From JBBQER01 sp052148155 (GTDB lineage: Bacteria; Actinomycetota; Acidimicrobiia; IMCC26256; PALSA-610): DNA of 61,494 nucleotides. The stretch covers positions 1 to 61,494 of the forward strand of contig JBKQIY010000050.1 of NCBI GenBank assembly GCA_052148155.1, read 5' to 3'. A model generated the notes under the pieces. That model did no database searches. It was not told where the DNA came from and was given only the letters and a program-made list of their open reading frames with translations. The position numbers and the translations under genes are program-made. Shown here piece by piece: positions 33,973-43,946 of this stretch (position 1 is its first letter; each line of letters starts with the position of its first letter).

Positions 33973-34271
33973 CTCGGCCTCCTGCTCCTGCGACGAAGCA
34001 CGCGATGCTACGGCCCGATCCCGCACCGACACGCACGAGACACGTCAGATAACTGAAACCTTACCTATATGCGACGAAATGTGTGGATTGATGGCAAAAT
34101 TGTGGCAGGCGGGGTGCGCAGAAGCGCGGTCGTGGACGCTGGGTCGTCGACACCGGGTCGTCCGATCCCGGCCAGCGTTCGCGGGGGACCGGTCGTGACG
34201 TCGGTCCCGGCCACGGGAACGTGGTGGCATCGCTCGAGTTCCCTTGACTTTTTGAGCCGACGAAACCTAAC

Positions 34272-34949
34272 TTGCCGCCCATCGAAAACGAGCTCGCAAG
34301 TCTCTCGAAAAGCGACCGTGAGGCCTTGAAGGCCATCTACCGGTTGGCCAAAGACGGTGGTGCCCACACCGGGATCCTGGCTGAGAAGCTCGGCCTGGCG
34401 CCGGGCACGGTGACCGCGACCGTCAAGCGTCTCGCCGATCGCGGTTTGGTCGACCACGAGCCGTATCACGGGGTGGAACTCACGACCGCGGGGAGCCGTC
34501 TGGCGATTGCCGCCATCCGCCGGCACCGGATCGTCGAGCGGTTCCTCGCCGACATGCTCGGATACGCCTGGAACGAGGCCGACCGGCTCGCGGCCAACTT
34601 CGAGCATGAGCTGCCCCAAGAGGTTGAGGACCGGCTCTTCGTCGCGCTCGACCGGCCCGCGACCTGCCCGCACGGCTTCCCGATCCCGGCCAAAGAAACC
34701 GCTGAGATGCCCGACATGCCGCCGCTGTACGCGCTGGAGCCAGGCGACACGGCCGTCGTTGCCGTGCCAGGCTCCACCGATCCCGAGATCGTCGAATTTC
34801 TCGACACGCTCGGACTTCGGCCCGGCGTTCGGGTCGAGGTCAAAGAGAAGCATCCCTTCGACGGACCGCTGGTGCTTCGCGTCGACGGCAAGGACCGCAC
34901 CCTCGGTGCGACGGTTGCCAACCAGGTGTTCGTGCAGAAGTCAGCCTGA
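34272..34949 (+). CDS. DtxR/MntR-family metal-dependent regulator
   Basis: Protein of 225 residues. The N-terminal winged helix includes AEKLGLAPGTVTATVKRL (about 37-54). The central metal-binding and dimerisation domain has HRIVERFLADMLGYAW (about 77-92), FEHELPQEVEDRL and CPHGFPIP (about 128-135). The C-terminal SH3/FeoA-like domain (about 150-222) is present, as in IdeR. It should repress genes in response to Fe2+ or Mn2+. The start is a TTG; a TTGACT -35-like box lies at 34244. It is followed by hppA after 32 bp. Confidence 0.9.
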   Translation: MPPIENELASLSKSDREALKAIYRLAKDGGAHTGILAEKLGLAPGTVTATVKRLADRGLVDHEPYHGVELTTAGSRLAIAAIRRHRIVERFLADMLGYAWNEADRLAANFEHELPQEVEDRLFVALDRPATCPHGFPIPAKETAEMPDMPPLYALEPGDTAVVAVPGSTDPEIVEFLDTLGLRPGVRVEVKEKHPFDGPLVLRVDGKDRTLGATVANQVFVQKSA

Positions 34950-34981
34950 CCGGTCATTCCGATGAGAGGTACGCCCAAGTC

Positions 34982-37342
34982 ATGACGCACATCCAAGCCG
35001 CTGAAGGTGGCTACCAGACCTTCTATCTCCACGGGGGCGAATGGGCGATCCTGCTCGGCTCCGTCGCCACCGCGCTGTTGGCCCTCCTGGTCGGGTTCTT
35101 TTTGATGCGGGGCGTGCTCGCCCAAGACGAGGGCACCGACAAGATGAAGGAGATCGCCAAAGCGATCCAAGAAGGCGCGATGGCGTACCTGCGCCGCCAG
35201 TTCAAGACGATCCTCGTGATCCTCGTGCCCCTCGCGGTGATCGTGTTCCTCACCTCGACGAAGGTGAAGACCGACGGTCTGAACAACGTTCCCAGCCATC
35301 TCGCGCTGTCGTACGCGCAGTCAGGCCTGTTCCGTACAGGAGCGTTCATCCTCGGCTGTTTCATGTCGGGCCTCACCGGCTTCATCGGCATGAGCTTGGC
35401 GGTGCGTGGCAACGTGCGTACCGCGGCGGCCGCGAAGCGAGGTTCGATGCCGGCCGCGCTGCAAGTGGCGTTCCGTACCGGTGGCGTCGCGGGCATGTTC
35501 ACCGTCGGGCTCGGTCTGCTCGGTGCGTCGCTCATCATGATCGCGTTCCAGAACACGAGCTCGGCCATCCTCGTCGGCTTCGGATTCGGCGGCTCGCTGC
35601 TCGCACTGTTCTTGCGGGTCGGTGGCGGCATCTTCACGAAGGCAGCCGACGTGGGCGCCGACCTCGTCGGCAAGGTCGAAGCCGGCATCCCCGAGGACGA
35701 TCCCCGCAACCCGGCGACCATCGCCGACAATGTCGGCGACAACGTCGGTGACTGTGCCGGCATGGCGGCCGACCTGTTCGAGTCATACGAGGTGACGCTG
35801 GTCGCGTCGATCATCCTCGGCGTTCCCGCCTTCCAGGCGATCTTTCCGCACAGCCCGCAGTTGTGGGTCATCGGCGCGCTGTTCCCACTCGCGGCACGTT
35901 CGCTCGGCGTCCTCGCCTCCATCGCGGGTGTGTTCGCGGTTCGTGCCACCGAAAAAGACAAGTCGGCGATGGCGCCCATCAACCGTGGCTTTTTGACCGC
36001 CGGGATCCTGACGATCATCGGCACGCTCATCCTCGCGCTGGTCTACGTCGGCAACCCCAAGGGCGGCTCGATCTCGGGCGTCGGCTTGCGCATGTTCGGC
36101 GCGGTGGTCGCGGGCCTGGTGCTCGCGCAGATCGCGTCGCGCATCACCGAGTACTTCACGTCAACCGAGACCAAGCCGGTACGAGAGATCGCCGAGTCGG
36201 CCGCGACCGGTGGTCCCGCCACCGCCGTCCTCGCGGGCATGAGCAGCGGGCTCGAGTCGTCGGTGTGGGCGATCATCGCGATCGCCGGTGCGATCGCCGT
36301 CGCCATCGCGCTCGGCGGCCACGACATCCAGTTCTCGCTCTACCTCGTGGCGCTCACCGGCATGGGCATGCTCGCCACCACCGGTGTGGTCGTCTCGGAA
36401 GACACCTTCGGACCGGTCGCCGACAACGCGGCCGGTATCGCCGAGATGTCAGGCGAGTTCGAAGGCGAACCGGCGCGCATCATGGTCAGTCTCGACGCAG
36501 TCGGCAACACGACCAAGGCGGTCACGAAAGGTTTCGCGATTGGCTCGGCGGTCATCGCGGCGGTCGCGCTGTTCTCCTCGTACATCGAGACCATCAAAAA
36601 CCAGCTGGGCTTGAACATCAAAGGCGACGCGCTGTTCTCGAACCCGCTGACCTCGATCAACGTCGCCAACCCGAAGACGTTCATCGGATTGCTGATCGGC
36701 GGCTCAGTCGCGTTTCTGTTCTCCGCGCTGGCGATCCGAGCGGTCGGTCGCACGGCCAACGTGGTGGTGCAAGAAGTGCGGCGCCAGTTCGCCGACGGCC
36801 TGATCATGAAAGGCGAGAAGCGGCCCGATTACGGCCCGGTCATCGACATCTGCACCGCCGCGTCACTCCGAGAACTCGCGACCCCTGCACTGCTCGCGGT
36901 GCTTACGCCGGTGATCATCGGCTTCGGGATCAACTATCTGGCGCTCGGAGCATTTCTCGCGGCGGTGATCCTCACCGGTCAGCTCATGGCCAACTTCTTG
37001 TCGAACGCCGGCGGCGCGTGGGACAACGCCAAGAAGTACATCGAAGACGGCCATTACGGCGGCAAGGGCAGTGACGCCTACCGCGCCGCGGTGATCGGCG
37101 ACACGATCGGCGACCCCTTCAAGGACACCGCCGGGCCCGCGCTCAACCCGTTGATCAAGGTGATGAACCTGATCTCGTTGTTGATCCTGCCTGCGGTCAT
37201 CACGCTGCGGAACAACTCCGGAGCGCGTTTCAGCATCGCGGGTGTGGCTCTGGTCGTGCTGCTCGGAGCGATCTTGTTCTCGAAGCGGTCGGGCGCGACG
37301 TTGGAGAGCTCGTCGACGCCGGATGTTTCAGCCTCGGCTTGA
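34982..37342 (+). CDS. hppA: K+-independent proton-pumping membrane pyrophosphatase
   Basis: Protein of 786 residues with about 16 transmembrane helices. The pyrophosphate/Mg site signature is DVGADLVGKVEAGIPEDDPR, followed by NPATIADNVGDNVGDCAGMA (about 222-261). The motif GNTTKAVTKGFAIGSA carries Lys at the position that is Ala in K+-dependent enzymes, which marks it as K+-independent. It couples pyrophosphate hydrolysis to H+ export across the membrane. GATGAGAGGT precedes the ATG. It lies downstream of the DtxR gene, and its 3' end overlaps the convergent DedA gene by 15 bp. Confidence 0.96.
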   Translation: MTHIQAAEGGYQTFYLHGGEWAILLGSVATALLALLVGFFLMRGVLAQDEGTDKMKEIAKAIQEGAMAYLRRQFKTILVILVPLAVIVFLTSTKVKTDGLNNVPSHLALSYAQSGLFRTGAFILGCFMSGLTGFIGMSLAVRGNVRTAAAAKRGSMPAALQVAFRTGGVAGMFTVGLGLLGASLIMIAFQNTSSAILVGFGFGGSLLALFLRVGGGIFTKAADVGADLVGKVEAGIPEDDPRNPATIADNVGDNVGDCAGMAADLFESYEVTLVASIILGVPAFQAIFPHSPQLWVIGALFPLAARSLGVLASIAGVFAVRATEKDKSAMAPINRGFLTAGILTIIGTLILALVYVGNPKGGSISGVGLRMFGAVVAGLVLAQIASRITEYFTSTETKPVREIAESAATGGPATAVLAGMSSGLESSVWAIIAIAGAIAVAIALGGHDIQFSLYLVALTGMGMLATTGVVVSEDTFGPVADNAAGIAEMSGEFEGEPARIMVSLDAVGNTTKAVTKGFAIGSAVIAAVALFSSYIETIKNQLGLNIKGDALFSNPLTSINVANPKTFIGLLIGGSVAFLFSALAIRAVGRTANVVVQEVRRQFADGLIMKGEKRPDYGPVIDICTAASLRELATPALLAVLTPVIIGFGINYLALGAFLAAVILTGQLMANFLSNAGGAWDNAKKYIEDGHYGGKGSDAYRAAVIGDTIGDPFKDTAGPALNPLIKVMNLISLLILPAVITLRNNSGARFSIAGVALVVLLGAILFSKRSGATLESSSTPDVSASA

Positions 37343-37954
37343 TGTCGTGCGTCGATGCTTGCGATATTCGAGGAACGGCGGAATCAACGAAAGGATGATG
37401 ATCACCGCCACGATCGGATAGATGTACTTGTCGATGTCGATCGACTTGCCGAGCCAGAAACCCAACAGGCTGATTCCGACCGCCCAGATCGCGGCTCCGA
37501 CGACGTTGGCGAACGCGAACTTCCGCGCCGACATGCGTCCAGTGCCGGCCAGGATCGGAATGATGGTCCGCACGAACGGGATGAAGCGTGCCAGCACGAC
37601 CGAGCGCGGCCCGCGCTCGTCGAAAAATTCTTGGGCCTGTTCGAGATATGCCGTCTTGAACAGGCGGGCGTCGGGTTTGAACAGGCGCGTGCCGTAACGG
37701 TGGCCCAGCCAGTATCCGATTTCGGCGCCGGCAACCGCCGCGACGAACGAACCGACCACCACGACCGCCAGGTTGAGGTGCGGGTCGCTCGAGTGGGCGG
37801 TCGTGGCACTAAAGGCGCCCGCGAGGAACAAGATCGAGTCCCCCGGGAGGGGAAACGGGATGAGGCCCGACTCGACGAAGACGACGATGAGCAGGCCGGC
37901 GGTACCGAACGTGTCGATCAGGTCCCGGGGGCTGAGCCAGTTGACGGCGAGCAT
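37328..37954 (-). CDS. DedA-family membrane protein
   Basis: Protein of 208 residues with about five hydrophobic segments. The DedA (SNARE-associated) signature is clear: FVESGLIPFPLPGDSILFLAG (starting near residue 26), GYWLGHRYGTRLF, and the conserved RFIPFVRTIIPILAGTGRM (about 122-140) with its essential Arg residues. DedA proteins are lipid flippases or proton-linked transporters needed for membrane homeostasis. The 3' end overlaps hppA on the opposite strand. Divergent from topA. Confidence 0.93.
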   Translation of the reverse strand: MLAVNWLSPRDLIDTFGTAGLLIVVFVESGLIPFPLPGDSILFLAGAFSATTAHSSDPHLNLAVVVVGSFVAAVAGAEIGYWLGHRYGTRLFKPDARLFKTAYLEQAQEFFDERGPRSVVLARFIPFVRTIIPILAGTGRMSARKFAFANVVGAAIWAVGISLLGFWLGKSIDIDKYIYPIVAVIIILSLIPPFLEYRKHRRTTSSRG

Positions 37955-38116
37955 CCGGGGAAACCATAGACGTTCGCGGACAGTGACAGTGTGACCACAG
38001 TTTGACAGGGCCCCGGCGGGGATGGCAGTACGGAAAAAGGGAGCGGGCTACGGTCCGATGCCCTACTGCCGACAAAGTCGCGATTCCCGCACGTCTTCCC
38101 GGAGCCCGGAGCACAC

Positions 38117-40834
38117 GTGGCCAAACCCCTTGTCATCGTGGAGTCGCCCGCGAAGGCGCGCACCATCGCGGGCTATCTCGGCAACGACTTCACCGAGAAA
38201 GCGAGCGTCGGGCACATCCGTGACCTTCCCGGCACCAAAGTAGAGGTGCCCGACGACAAAAAGGAAACCCACGGCCGACTAGCGGGCATCGACCCCGACG
38301 ACCACTTCGACGCGGTCTACGTGGTGCACGCGTCGAAGCGCAAAGTCGTCGCGGAGCTGAAGGCGGCGCTGAAAGGCGCCGACGAGTTGATCCTCGCGAC
38401 CGACGAAGATCGCGAGGGTGAGGCGATCGGCTGGCATGTGCTCGAAGTGCTCCAGCCCAAGGTCCCTGTTCGCAGGATGGTCTTCCACGAGATCACCCCC
38501 CACGCGATCCGCGAAGCACTCGACCACCCGCGTGATCTCGACATGAAGCTGGTCGAAGCCCAAGAGGGGCGACGCATCCTCGACCGTCTGGTCGGCTGGG
38601 AAACCTCTCCGGTGTTGTGGCGGGTGTTCGGTCGCGGCCAGGCCGCGTCCGCGGGCCGCGTGCAAAGTGTCGCAGTACGTCTCGTTGTGCAGCGCGAACG
38701 CGCCCGCATGGCGTTCCGCGCCGGACAATGGAGCGACCTCGAGGCCGAACTGTTCGCGCACGATCAGGCGTTCCGAGCGTCCCTCGTCGACGTCGACGGC
38801 CGCCGCGTTGCCGAAGGTCGCGACTTCGACGCCGCAACCGGCAAGATCGCCGCCGAAAAAGACGTCGTCGTTCTTGACGACACCGCCGCGGCCGCGCTCG
38901 CCGACCGTTTACGCGACGCCTCGTTCTCGGTTGCGTCGGTCGAGGCCGAACCGTTCACGGAGCGGCCGCGGGCGCCGTTCACGACGTCGACGCTGCAACA
39001 GGAGTCGGGCCGCAAGCTCCGCTTCGGTGCCGCCCGGACGATGTCGATCGCACAGCGGCTCTACGAACGCGGGTTCATCACCTATATGCGAACCGACAGT
39101 ACGAACTTGTCGGAGCAGGCCATTACCGCAGCCCGGAGCGCGATCCGCGAACAGTACGGCGAGGAGTATCTGCCCGCCGAACCACGCGCGTATCGCAGCA
39201 AGGTGAAGAACGCACAAGAAGCCCACGAGGCGATCCGGCCTGCCGGTGACCGCATTCGGTCGCCCGAAGCGGTCCGTGCCGAACTCGACGCCGACGAGCA
39301 GCGACTGTACGAGCTCGTGTGGATCCGCACCGTCGCATGCCAGATGTCGGACGCGCGGGGAAGCAAGACAACGCTGCGAGTCGTGGCGAATTCCACCGCA
39401 GGCGAACGCGCGACGTTCCGCGCGGCCGGAAAGACCTACGACTTCCTCGGTTGGCGGCGCGTCTACGTCGAAGATGTCGACGAAGGCGAAGAGCTCGAGA
39501 ACGAAGCGCGTCTCCCCGCCGTCGTGGAAGGCGAGTCGGTGACGTGTACCGACCTCGCAGCGGTCGCGCACGAGACGAAGCCGCCGGCGCGGTACACCGA
39601 AGCGAGCCTCGTCAAGGAACTCGAACAACGCGGCATCGGCCGTCCATCGACGTACGCGGCCGTGATCGAGACGATTCAGGCGCGTAACTACGCCTGGCGC
39701 AAAGGAACCGCCCTCGTGCCGGCGTGGACCGCGTTCGCGGTCACCAACCTGCTCGAACAGCACTTCGGCCATCTCGTCGACTACGGCTTCACCGCGACGA
39801 TGGAAGAGGCCCTCGACGTCATCGCGCGCGGCGAAGGCGAAGCCGAAAAATGGCTGCACTCGTTCTACTTCGGGAACGGCCAGCCAGGATTGCGGGAACT
39901 TGTCTCACCGGAACAGCTCGCCAGCGTCGACCCGCGTGGCGTGAGCACAATCCCCATCGGAACCGACGACACCGGCCACGAACTCGTCGTGCGGGTCGGG
40001 CGTTACGGGCCCTACGTCCAGCGGGAGGATTCGGAGACGGCCTCACTCGCCCCCGACATCGCCCCCGATGAACTCACCGTCGAGCTCGCGCTCGAACTGA
40101 TCGCCAAACAGGCCGCCGGTCCGAAATCGCTCGGCACCGACCCCGACAGCGGCCTCGAGGTCTACGCCCTCACGGGAAGATTCGGGCCATACGTGCAGCT
40201 CGGCGAGCAGGAAGAGGGCACGAAACGCAAGCCCAAGCGCTCGTCACTGTTCGCGAACCAGACCCCCGAGACGGTCACCCTCGAAGAGGCGCTGCAGTTG
40301 CTGTCGCTTCCGCGCTCGTTGGGAACCGACGCCGAAGGGCGCGAGATCGTCGCGTCGCCCGGCCGGTTCGGGCCCTACCTCAAGCGCGCCGACGGCGACA
40401 CCCGCAGTCTCGCGTCGGAGGATCAGCTGTTGAGCGCGACGATGCCCGAGGCCGAAGGCTTGTTCGCGCAACCAAAGGTGCGACGCGGCCGTCAGCAGAA
40501 ACCGCCGATTGCGGAACTGGGCGAACATCCCGACTCGGGGGCCGCGGTCCGGGTACTCGACGGCCGTTTCGGGCCCTACGTGACCGACGGCGCAGTGAAC
40601 GCGACCGTCCCGCGCGGGACCGATCCCACAGAGTTGACGTTGCCCGAAGCGGTCGCACTGTTACGAGCACGCGCGGCGATGGCACCGACGAAGGTGAAGA
40701 AGGCCGCCAAGAAGGCCACCAAGAAAACGGTGAAGAAGACCGTGAAGAAAGCCACCAAGAAAACAGTGAAGAAGGCCACCAAAAAGACCCCGGCGACCAA
40801 AACCGTGGCGCCGGTCGAGCAACCATCGGTCTGA
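38117..40834 (+). CDS. topA: DNA topoisomerase I
   Basis: Protein of 905 residues from GTG. The Toprim domain begins PLVIVESPAKARTIAGYLG. The catalytic tyrosine is Tyr323 in RGFITYMRTDSTN. Like other actinobacterial enzymes, it has no zinc fingers. The C-terminus instead holds four Toprim_C repeats marked by GRYGPYV/GRFGPYV/GRFGPYL (spread over about 620-830) and a Lys/Thr tail (AKKATKKTVKK and repeats) that binds DNA. It relaxes negative supercoils. It stands alone upstream of the MFS-tmk-holB genes. Confidence 0.97.
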   Translation: MAKPLVIVESPAKARTIAGYLGNDFTEKASVGHIRDLPGTKVEVPDDKKETHGRLAGIDPDDHFDAVYVVHASKRKVVAELKAALKGADELILATDEDREGEAIGWHVLEVLQPKVPVRRMVFHEITPHAIREALDHPRDLDMKLVEAQEGRRILDRLVGWETSPVLWRVFGRGQAASAGRVQSVAVRLVVQRERARMAFRAGQWSDLEAELFAHDQAFRASLVDVDGRRVAEGRDFDAATGKIAAEKDVVVLDDTAAAALADRLRDASFSVASVEAEPFTERPRAPFTTSTLQQESGRKLRFGAARTMSIAQRLYERGFITYMRTDSTNLSEQAITAARSAIREQYGEEYLPAEPRAYRSKVKNAQEAHEAIRPAGDRIRSPEAVRAELDADEQRLYELVWIRTVACQMSDARGSKTTLRVVANSTAGERATFRAAGKTYDFLGWRRVYVEDVDEGEELENEARLPAVVEGESVTCTDLAAVAHETKPPARYTEASLVKELEQRGIGRPSTYAAVIETIQARNYAWRKGTALVPAWTAFAVTNLLEQHFGHLVDYGFTATMEEALDVIARGEGEAEKWLHSFYFGNGQPGLRELVSPEQLASVDPRGVSTIPIGTDDTGHELVVRVGRYGPYVQREDSETASLAPDIAPDELTVELALELIAKQAAGPKSLGTDPDSGLEVYALTGRFGPYVQLGEQEEGTKRKPKRSSLFANQTPETVTLEEALQLLSLPRSLGTDAEGREIVASPGRFGPYLKRADGDTRSLASEDQLLSATMPEAEGLFAQPKVRRGRQQKPPIAELGEHPDSGAAVRVLDGRFGPYVTDGAVNATVPRGTDPTELTLPEAVALLRARAAMAPTKVKKAAKKATKKTVKKTVKKATKKTVKKATKKTPATKTVAPVEQPSV

Positions 40835-40860
40835 TTGCACGCCCGTAGGCTCCGCAGCCA

Positions 40861-42231
40861 GTGAGCGAGCAGGCGCCGTTCATACCGCCGGCACCGGATC
40901 GCGACGCGATACCCCCCGCGCCGTGGCGCGTGTTCCGAGTGCCGGGTTTCATCGCCCTGTTCGGCGCGCAGTTCGTGTCGAGTCTGGGCGACTGGACCGG
41001 GCTGATCGCAATCCTCGCGATCGCGAGCAGAGTGTCGAACTCGGCGACCGCGGTCGGGTTCGTCATGGTGGCTCGCATGCTTCCCGGGTTCGTGTTCGCG
41101 CCGCTTGGCGGCGCGCTCATCGACCGCTGGAATCGCAAGGTCGTGATGGTGTCGTGCGACATCGGCCGGGCCGGACTCCTAGTGTTGTTGCCGTTCTGGG
41201 AGAACATCTGGGGCCTCGTGATCCTGTCCTTCGCGATTGAGATGCTCACGCTGTTGTGGGGACCAGCGAAGGACGCGTCCGTCCCCAACATCGTCAAGGA
41301 TCCCGAACAGCTGGCTTCGGCCAACTCGCTCGGCCTCATCGCTGCGTTCGGCACCTTCCCGCTCGGTGCGGTCATGTTCGCCGCGCTCGCGGCGATCGCC
41401 CATCTGCTCAGCGGGTTCGGCGGCGTCAAACAGGAGTCGCTCGCGATCTGGGTTGACGGCGGCACCTTCTTGCTGTCCGCGTTGTTGATCTCCCGCTTGC
41501 GGCTTGACGAGTCAGAACGGGGAACTCGCCAGCGCGTTCCGGCCGCCCAGACCTGGCGCGACATCAAAGAAGGTCTCGGGTTCATCCGCGCCAACCCGCT
41601 AGTGCGCGGCGTCATGATCGGACTTGCCGGCGGCCTGATCGGCGGCGGCGCGATCGTGCCGCTCGGCCCGAAGGTCGCCAAGGACGTCCTGCACGGCGGG
41701 AACGCCGCGTTCGGGCTGTTGATGACCGCCCTCGGCCTCGGCGCCGCGATCGGAGTCGTCACCTTGTTGTTGTTCCAGCGCCGGCTCCCGCGTGCCGCCG
41801 TATTCAAAACCGCGGTGGTCACGACCGGAGCATCGATCGTCGCGGTCGCGTCGATGTCGTCGCTGTTACCTGCATTCGGCCTCGTGGCCCTCTTGGGCGC
41901 GAGCGCCGGCTGCGCGTACGTCACCGGATTCACGATGCTGCAAGAAAGCGTGTCCGACGACATGCGCGGTCGAACCTTCGCGACGCTCTACACCATCGTG
42001 CGCCTGTGCCTGCTGCTGTCCCTGACGATCGCACCGTTCGTCGCAGGTGCGCTCAACGCAATTTCGCAACACACAGTTCATGGACACGCCCACATCGCAG
42101 ATCTGCATCTCTCGCTTCCCGGCGTACGGCTGGCCCTGTGGCTCGGAGGCGGCGTCACCGTGCTGTCCGGCCTCGCGGCGCAGCGCCGCATGCAACGCAC
42201 GCCGGCGGTAGAGATCGCGTCCTCGGCATGA
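40861..42231 (+). CDS. MFS transporter upstream of tmk
   Basis: Protein of 456 residues with about 12 transmembrane helices. FGAQFVSSLGDWTGLIAILA and the A-loop PLGGALIDRWNRKVVMVSCD (about 80-99) fit the MFS_3/EntS-like group. A TAGGCT -10-like box lies 15 bases before the GTG start. Its stop overlaps the tmk start (ATGA). In some actinobacteria an MFS domain is fused to dTMP kinase in one protein; here the same pair is separate but overlapping. The substrate is unknown. Confidence 0.92.
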   Translation: MSEQAPFIPPAPDRDAIPPAPWRVFRVPGFIALFGAQFVSSLGDWTGLIAILAIASRVSNSATAVGFVMVARMLPGFVFAPLGGALIDRWNRKVVMVSCDIGRAGLLVLLPFWENIWGLVILSFAIEMLTLLWGPAKDASVPNIVKDPEQLASANSLGLIAAFGTFPLGAVMFAALAAIAHLLSGFGGVKQESLAIWVDGGTFLLSALLISRLRLDESERGTRQRVPAAQTWRDIKEGLGFIRANPLVRGVMIGLAGGLIGGGAIVPLGPKVAKDVLHGGNAAFGLLMTALGLGAAIGVVTLLLFQRRLPRAAVFKTAVVTTGASIVAVASMSSLLPAFGLVALLGASAGCAYVTGFTMLQESVSDDMRGRTFATLYTIVRLCLLLSLTIAPFVAGALNAISQHTVHGHAHIADLHLSLPGVRLALWLGGGVTVLSGLAAQRRMQRTPAVEIASSA

Positions 42232-42821
42232 CGTTCATCGTGCTCGAAGGTGGAGAAGGCGTCGGCAAGAGCACGCAGGCCGCACTCTTGGCGAACACAC
42301 TGCGCGCGCGCGGGTTGGTGGTCGACCAGACGCGCGAGCCCGGCGGCACACCCGAAGGTTTGGAGCTCCGCCAGCAACTGCTGCACGGCCCAGCGCCCAA
42401 CCACGACCAAGAGCTCGCATGGATGCTCGAAGACCGACGTCTTCACCTCAAACAGAGGATCGAACCGGAGCTCGCCAAGGGCGTCGTCGTCGTGTGCGAC
42501 CGGTTCACGCCATCGACGATCACGTATCAAGGCGTCGGACGCCACCTAGGTGTCCAATACGTCGAACGTCGATGCCTGGAAGTCACCGGCAACGTCGTCC
42601 CCGACATCGTGGTCGTGCTCGACCTGCCCGACGATGTCGCCGAAGCTCGCGTCGGCGGGATCCGCGATCGTTTCGAACGAGAAGGCGCCGAGTTCCACGC
42701 AATAGTACGGAACGCATACCGCGAGCTCGCCGCCGATCGAGGCTGGGTAATCGTCGACGCCGACGGATCGCCGGAAGAGGTCAGCGCCCGAGTCTGGGCG
42801 GTCGTCGAGCCACATCTCTAA
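42228..42821 (+). CDS. tmk: Thymidylate kinase
   Basis: Protein of 197 residues. The P-loop is LEGGEGVGKSTQAAL (about 6-20). TREPGGTPEG (about 36-45) and the DRF motif VVVCDRFTPSTITYQGVGR (about 86-104) are the substrate-binding segments, and VVVLDLPDDVAEAR leads to a LID with the Arg-rich GGIRDRFE. It phosphorylates dTMP to dTDP. ATG 42228 overlaps the MFS stop; although the frame is open upstream, this start matches the family. holB follows 10 bp later. Confidence 0.96.
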   Translation: MTFIVLEGGEGVGKSTQAALLANTLRARGLVVDQTREPGGTPEGLELRQQLLHGPAPNHDQELAWMLEDRRLHLKQRIEPELAKGVVVVCDRFTPSTITYQGVGRHLGVQYVERRCLEVTGNVVPDIVVVLDLPDDVAEARVGGIRDRFEREGAEFHAIVRNAYRELAADRGWVIVDADGSPEEVSARVWAVVEPHL

Positions 42822-42831
42822 GCTCACGGCT

Positions 42832-43920
42832 GTGTTCGTCGATCTCGTCGGTCAGGAACGCGCCGTCGAGACGCTCCGACGGGCCAGCGAGCGGCCCTCG
42901 CACGCCTACCTCCTCGTCGGGCCCCGCGGCTCGGGAGTGGAGGAGGCTGCACGCGACTTCGCGGCGTTGCTCATCGGTGTCAGCGACGACGAACGGAGCG
43001 TACGGCTCGTCAAGCGCGGTGTGCATCCTGACGTCATCGAGTTCGCGCCCGGCGGCGCGTCGTACCGAGTCAAAGAAGACGTGCGCGACACGATCCTTCC
43101 CGAAGCGGCCCGAGCCCCGATCGAAGCCCAACGCCGAGTGCTAATCCTGTTCGAGGCAGAACGACTGCGCGGCAACCAGAACGAGTCGGCCAACGCGATG
43201 CTGAAAACGATCGAGGAGCCGCCGCCTCGCACGGTCGTGCTCCTCGTCACCGCCGCCGCGGAAGATCTCCTGCCCACGATCCGTTCCCGTTGCCAGCGCA
43301 TCGACTTCGATCCCGTCGCCGACGACACCCTGCGGATCGCGCTTGAACGCGACGGTGTCGACCCGACGATCGCCGCGACCGCGGCGGCGCTCTCCGGCGG
43401 TCAGCTCGCCCGTGCCCGCGCCCTGGCCGGGCCACTCGCGCCGATGCGGGCCGCGTTCGCGAATGCTCCTACCCGCGTCGACGGAACCGGCGCGACCGCG
43501 TTCGCGGTGGCCGAACTGCTCGCCGCCGCGGTCGATCAGGCGGCCGACGTCGTCACCAGCCGACACGACGCCGAACTGCACGACTTCGAGCAAGAGCTGG
43601 AGCGTCTCGGATACGCAGAACGCGACGCCCAGCGCCTACGTCGGCGAATCGAGGAACGCCAACGCCGCGAGTCGCGACGCACACGCATCGATCTGCTCCT
43701 CGAAGGAGTAACCGCGCTCGAATCGGTCTACCGCGACGTGCTCGCCGCCCCGGCCCCTCCGCTCAACGCGGACCGACCGCAACTTGTCGTGGCCGCGCGC
43801 GCGGCCGCGGGCGCCCTCGACGAGTGCCGTCAAGCACGCGAGGCGTTCTTGATCAACGAGAAGGGACTGGTGCGCCTCACGCACCTGCTGCTGTCGCTGC
43901 CATCGGCGAGGCCGATCTGA
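42832..43920 (+). CDS. holB: DNA polymerase III delta' subunit
   Basis: Protein of 362 residues with AAA+ clamp-loader motifs: VGQERAVETLRRA (about 6-18), a degenerate Walker A (GPRGSGVEEA) lacking the catalytic Lys as expected for delta', and the SRC motif (IRSRCQRIDF). The segment RLRGNQNESANAMLKTIEEP is highly typical. The zinc-binding cysteines of E. coli delta' are absent. The helical C-terminus is rich in Arg/Glu. It follows tmk closely, a common bacterial arrangement. tRNA-Thr follows 26 bp after the stop. Confidence 0.93.
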   Translation: MFVDLVGQERAVETLRRASERPSHAYLLVGPRGSGVEEAARDFAALLIGVSDDERSVRLVKRGVHPDVIEFAPGGASYRVKEDVRDTILPEAARAPIEAQRRVLILFEAERLRGNQNESANAMLKTIEEPPPRTVVLLVTAAAEDLLPTIRSRCQRIDFDPVADDTLRIALERDGVDPTIAATAAALSGGQLARARALAGPLAPMRAAFANAPTRVDGTGATAFAVAELLAAAVDQAADVVTSRHDAELHDFEQELERLGYAERDAQRLRRRIEERQRRESRRTRIDLLLEGVTALESVYRDVLAAPAPPLNADRPQLVVAARAAAGALDECRQAREAFLINEKGLVRLTHLLLSLPSARPI

Positions 43921-43946
43921 TTGCTCTGTATGCTGTCCCCTCCGTC

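Noticed and set aside
37328..37342. Shared bidirectional terminator between hppA and the DedA gene
   Set aside because: The coding ends overlap and I find no clear hairpin with a T-run in the overlap.
40380..41963. Long open frame (about 530 codons) opposite topA and the MFS gene
   Set aside because: It spans two real genes on the other strand, has no domain pattern and low-complexity Ser/Pro/Arg composition.
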